Shown in pieces: positions 5,919 through 8,551 of a stretch of DNA of 8,551 nucleotides. The DNA is from an uncultured Eubacteriales bacterium (GTDB taxonomy: Bacteria > Bacillota > Clostridia > Lachnospirales > Anaerotignaceae): NCBI GenBank assembly GCA_900548595.1, contig URLB01000091.1, forward strand, positions 1 through 8,551, written 5' to 3'. The notes under the pieces are model-generated. The model did not search any database, was not told the DNA's origin, and worked only from the letters and a program-made list of their open reading frames with translations. Both the position numbers and the translations under genes were made by a program. Every line of letters starts with the position of its first letter. The stretch's first letter is position 1.

Positions 5919-6712
5919 AATGCAGGGATATTATGTGGATGATGGAGGATATGGCTCCTGCAAAATACGCGGAGCAGTGGGATAATCCGGGACTTAACAT
6001 AGGAGATCCCGATGCCGATATAAATAAAATACTGGTTGCCCTGGACGCAACGGAAAACGTAATAGACGAGGCAATTGCAAAAGGTGCGGACATGATAATT
6101 ACCCATCATCCCCTTTTGTTTCACGCCGTTAAAAAGATAAACTATAATATGCCCGACGGAAGAAAAATAATGAAGCTTATAAAAAATAATATAAATCATT
6201 TTGCCGCGCATACAAATCTTGATGCCGCAAAAGGGGGAACAAACGACCGTTTGGCGGATATTATAGGATTGAAGGATACTTCCGTTTTATCCGAGGGACA
6301 ATTTGACGAGATAGGAATCGGCAGAGTCGGCATAATAGACGGAGATACAACTATGGGTATGCTGGCGGTTAAAATAAAAGAAGGCTTGGGACTTGACGCC
6401 GTCAGAGTAACGGGAAACTTGAGCAGAAAAGTTAAAAAAGTCGCTCTTTGTACAGGCGCCGGCGCAGAATTTATAGATGATGCGGTAAAGGCAAAATGCG
6501 ACGTCTACATAACTTCCGATATTAAATACCATGAAGCTATGGACGCTGTAGATAAAGATATATGTCTGATAGACGCAACCCATTATGCCACGGAAAATAT
6601 AATAGTTCCCGTAATAGCCGATTATCTGAGACAGAAATTGGAAAACAGAAGTATAGATGACATAGAAATTATTGAGTCGGAGGTTGACGGACAGACCTTT
6701 ACGCATATTTGA
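5909..6712 (+). CDS. nif3: Nif3-like dinuclear metal centre protein (short form)
   Basis: Members of this family bind two metal ions; some are labelled GTP cyclohydrolase I type 2, but the general function is unsettled. The 267-residue protein carries the metal ligands at the expected places: His66-His67 (ITHHPLLFH), His101 and Asp105 (AAHTNLDAAKGGTND), and His225 with Glu229 (DATHYATE). The N-terminal EQWDNPGLNIGD is also typical. At this length it matches the short E. coli YbgI type and has no room for the PII-like insert that makes B. subtilis YqfO about 370 residues. The ATG at 5909 is preferred because GGGGAGG (5895-5901) lies seven bases upstream; a GTG at 5891 would place that site inside the gene. 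The start lies within the end of trmK (10-base overlap), which implies translational coupling. The trmK-nif3 pairing is widely conserved in Firmicutes. Confidence 0.92.
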   Translation: MSVKCRDIMWMMEDMAPAKYAEQWDNPGLNIGDPDADINKILVALDATENVIDEAIAKGADMIITHHPLLFHAVKKINYNMPDGRKIMKLIKNNINHFAAHTNLDAAKGGTNDRLADIIGLKDTSVLSEGQFDEIGIGRVGIIDGDTTMGMLAVKIKEGLGLDAVRVTGNLSRKVKKVALCTGAGAEFIDDAVKAKCDVYITSDIKYHEAMDAVDKDICLIDATHYATENIIVPVIADYLRQKLENRSIDDIEIIESEVDGQTFTHI

Positions 6713-6714
6713 TG

Positions 6715-6720
6715 AAAGGA
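6715..6720 (+). promoter_or_regulatory. Ribosome binding site that sets the kinase start
   Basis: AAAGGA lies nine bases before the TTG at 6730. It falls downstream of the in-frame ATG at 6712, which has no good ribosome binding site of its own, so translation more likely starts at 6730. That start also begins the TGS domain directly (MIEITV). Confidence 0.55.
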
Positions 6721-6729
6721 TTGAGTTGG

Positions 6730-8385
6730 TTGATTGAGATTACGGTAATGAATGAAGATATCCGAGTTGAAGAAGAAACAACTTATTTGGAATTGTCAAA
6801 AAAATATAAAAAAATGTTTGACGGCCCGATTATGGGGGTCAGAGTCGGAAATACTTTAAAAGAGCTTACATCAAAAGTATCGGACGGAGAAGAGATAGTT
6901 TTTGTCGACCCGTCCAGACCTGAGGGCATGAGCATATATATGAGAACGGTATGTATGGTTATGCTGAAAGCAGTGCGCGACGTCCTTGGGAATGAGGCTG
7001 AAGTAGTTATAGAAAATTCCATAAAAAAGAATTTTTACTGCGAAATACACAAGGGAGAAACAGTCGTTGACGAAGAGTTGGTAACAAAGATAAAAAAGGC
7101 TATGGACGATATAATAGAAAGAGATATGCCCATAGTAAGGGAAAAATTTACCCATGAAGAAGCGGTTAAAAAGCTTGCGGAATGCGGTCATTATGATAAG
7201 GTAAAGCTTTATAAATACAGAAACGATACTATTGTAAATCTGTATTGTTTAGATGGATATTACGATTATTTATACGGATATATGGCGCCGTCAACAGGCT
7301 GCGTATACCTTTATGATATAGTACCGTTTGAGCGAGGTTTTCTTTTATGCGTTCCGTCTGCAAAAAATATAAAAGTTCTGCCCGAAATTGAACATTTTGA
7401 AAAGATAACGGGAGTTTTTATGGAACAGATGGACTGGAGCCGTCTTATGGAAGTTAAAAGCGTATCCGACCTAAACGATACAATAGTTAACGGAAAGTTC
7501 GGCGAGCTTGTGCGTATTAACGAAGCTCTTCATGAGAAGAAAACGGCTTCCATTGCGGATATGATATACCAAAGAAGAGACAGCGTGAAGCTTGTTCTTA
7601 TTGCGGGTCCGTCGTCATCGGGAAAAACTTCCTTTGCAAACAGACTTGGAATACAGCTAAGGGTTTTAGGCATAAAACCGCATGTAATATCAATGGACGA
7701 TTATTTCATAAACAGAGATGAAACGCCCCTTGACGAGTTTGGAAACAGGGATTATGAAAATATAAACTGTATAGATATAGAACTGTTTAACAAAGACATA
7801 AACGACTTGATAGCCGGTAAAACCGTAGAATTGCCAAGCTATAATTTTATCTCCGGAACAAGGGAATACAAGGGCAATTTTGTAAGGCTTAAAAAAGACG
7901 AAATAATGATAATAGAAGGAATACACGGTTTGAACGACCAGCTTACACCGTCTATCAAAAAAGAAAATAAGTTTAAAATATTCATAAGCGCAATGACTCA
8001 GCTGAATGTTGATAATCATAAATTTATATCGACTTCCGACAGCCGTCTTTTAAGGAGGATGGTAAGAGATAATCTTTCCAGGGGTAACGACGCTGCGGCA
8101 ACAATAGCGGCATGGCCCTACGTTACAAGGGGAGAAGAAAAAAATATTTTCCCGTTCCAGGAAAATGCGGACGCTATGTTTAACTCGGCTACGATTTATG
8201 AAATAGCCGTGTTAAAGCAATATGCGGAACCTCTTCTCTACAAGATAGACCAGTCTATGCCGGAGTATATAACAGCCAAAAGGCTCATCAAATTTTTGGC
8301 GTATTTCCTCGGAGCTCCTGCAGAGCCGATACCTAACAACTCGCTTATAAGGGAGTTTGTCGGAGGAAGCGTATTCCATGTGTAA
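6730..8385 (+). CDS. Nucleoside kinase-like protein: TGS and ThrRS-like domains fused to a uridine kinase/phosphoribulokinase domain
   Basis: The 551-residue protein has three parts. Residues 1-60 look like a TGS domain (MIEITVMNEDIRVEEETTYLELSKKY). Residues about 63-218 resemble the second additional (editing) domain of threonyl- and alanyl-tRNA synthetases, but the metal-binding H-x3-H and C-x3-H positions are not kept; the latter appears as LYGYMAPST at 181-189. From about residue 284 comes a P-loop kinase of the uridine kinase/phosphoribulokinase type: Walker A GPSSSGKTS (293-301), the acidic pair in SMDDYF (Asp323-Asp324) and IIEGIHGLND with Glu396. I know this architecture from Clostridia and Thermotoga proteins called uridine kinase-like or nucleoside kinases; the physiological substrate is unclear. 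The start is the TTG at 6730 because of AAAGGA upstream; the ATG at 6712, overlapping the nif3 stop by one base, is the alternative. It is probably co-transcribed with nif3 and trmK and ends before a terminator. Confidence 0.88.
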   Translation: MIEITVMNEDIRVEEETTYLELSKKYKKMFDGPIMGVRVGNTLKELTSKVSDGEEIVFVDPSRPEGMSIYMRTVCMVMLKAVRDVLGNEAEVVIENSIKKNFYCEIHKGETVVDEELVTKIKKAMDDIIERDMPIVREKFTHEEAVKKLAECGHYDKVKLYKYRNDTIVNLYCLDGYYDYLYGYMAPSTGCVYLYDIVPFERGFLLCVPSAKNIKVLPEIEHFEKITGVFMEQMDWSRLMEVKSVSDLNDTIVNGKFGELVRINEALHEKKTASIADMIYQRRDSVKLVLIAGPSSSGKTSFANRLGIQLRVLGIKPHVISMDDYFINRDETPLDEFGNRDYENINCIDIELFNKDINDLIAGKTVELPSYNFISGTREYKGNFVRLKKDEIMIIEGIHGLNDQLTPSIKKENKFKIFISAMTQLNVDNHKFISTSDSRLLRRMVRDNLSRGNDAAATIAAWPYVTRGEEKNIFPFQENADAMFNSATIYEIAVLKQYAEPLLYKIDQSMPEYITAKRLIKFLAYFLGAPAEPIPNNSLIREFVGGSVFHV

Positions 8386-8407
8386 AATTTTATATTAATA
8401 TCCTTTT

Positions 8408-8438
8408 AACGCCCGACTATTGCGCCGGGCGTTTTTTT
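8408..8438 (+). terminator. Intrinsic terminator after the kinase gene
   Basis: An eight-pair perfect stem, AACGCCCG (8408-8415) with CGGGCGTT (8426-8433), closes a ten-base loop. The stem runs into seven T residues (8432-8438). It starts 22 bases after the kinase stop codon and marks the end of the trmK-nif3-kinase transcript, just ahead of rnpB. Confidence 0.9.
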
Positions 8439-8448
8439 ATGATAATAT
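8420..8448 (+). promoter_or_regulatory. rnpB: Possible rnpB promoter overlapping the terminator
   Basis: TTGCGC (8420-8425) and TAATAT (8443-8448) are 17 bases apart and would start transcription at about 8455, where the RNase P RNA should begin. Both boxes match the consensus only partly. Other -10 readings (TATGAT at 8438, GATAAT at 8441) are possible. rnpB needs its own promoter because a strong terminator precedes it, but the exact boxes are uncertain. Confidence 0.35.
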
Positions 8449-8455
8449 AAATCAG

Positions 8456-8551
8456 TGAGTAAGCCGAACAGTCGCGCTTGCAGTGCAAGTGAGGAAAGTC
8501 CGGGCTTCATAGGGCAGGGTGCCGGTTAACGGCCGGCGGAGGCGACTCCAG
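8456..8551 (+). ncRNA. rnpB: RNase P RNA, class A, 5' part (cut by window edge)
   Basis: This is the catalytic RNA that trims the 5' leader from precursor tRNAs. The conserved core GAGGAAAGTCCGGGCT (8491-8506), followed by CATAGGGCAGGGTGCC, is diagnostic. The ending GGGCTTCATAGGGCAGG is class A, unlike the CATGCTCGCAC of Bacillus class B. Visible helices are a P3-like hairpin (8475-8481 with 8485-8491), P8 (GCCGGT 8521-8526 with GCCGGC 8532-8537, loop TAACG) and P9 (GGAG-GCGA-CTCC, 8538-8549, a GNRA tetraloop). The 5' end is estimated at about 8455-8457 by spacing to the ACAGTCGC element, as in the E. coli RNA. The remaining roughly three quarters, including the 3' strands of P1 and P4, lie beyond the window. 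Confidence 0.95.

Noticed and set aside
6287..6706. Open frame of 139 codons on the minus strand
   Set aside because: It is antisense to nif3, whose metal ligands are all intact; the Tyr/Phe-rich product reflects reverse-complemented ATA and AAA codons.

Overview
This window looks like a piece of core chromosome from a member of the Clostridia (low-GC Firmicutes). Three things point there: the gene order dgt-dnaG-rpoD-trmK-nif3; strong AGGAGG-like ribosome binding sites with frequent TTG starts; and an RNase P RNA of class A rather than the class B type of Bacilli. Isoleucine is written mostly as ATA and arginine mostly as AGA/AGG. I cannot assign genus or family from the sequence alone.

Left part (1-1151). 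Two minus-strand genes form a small cassette: a TetR-family repressor (389-940) followed 25 bases later by a membrane protein of unknown function that runs off the left edge. A perfect 9-3-9 inverted repeat (960-980) lies just upstream of the repressor and covers the -10 box of its likely promoter, so the pair is probably self-regulated. An AT-rich divergent region (981-1151) separates this cassette from the rightward genes.

Middle part (1152-5220). Three rightward genes, probably one operon: an HD-domain dNTP triphosphohydrolase (dgt), DNA primase (dnaG) and the housekeeping sigma factor (rpoD). This is a Clostridia version of the macromolecular synthesis operon, with dgt rather than rpsU ahead of dnaG. 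It ends at a clear intrinsic terminator.

Right part (5221-8551). Three tightly packed rightward genes: trmK (tRNA adenine-22 methyltransferase), a short Nif3-family metalloprotein overlapping it by 10 bases, and a nucleoside kinase-like protein fused to threonyl-tRNA-synthetase-like N-terminal domains. A second intrinsic terminator follows. The window closes with the 5' end of rnpB (RNase P RNA), cut by the right edge.

I see no mobile element, CRISPR array, tRNA/rRNA gene or phage gene, and no convincing undescribed system. The least explained items are the tetR/membrane-protein cassette and the chimeric kinase. Several annotated starts differ from the longest open frame because a good ribosome binding site lies inside that frame (tetR, dgt, dnaG, rpoD, nif3, kinase).
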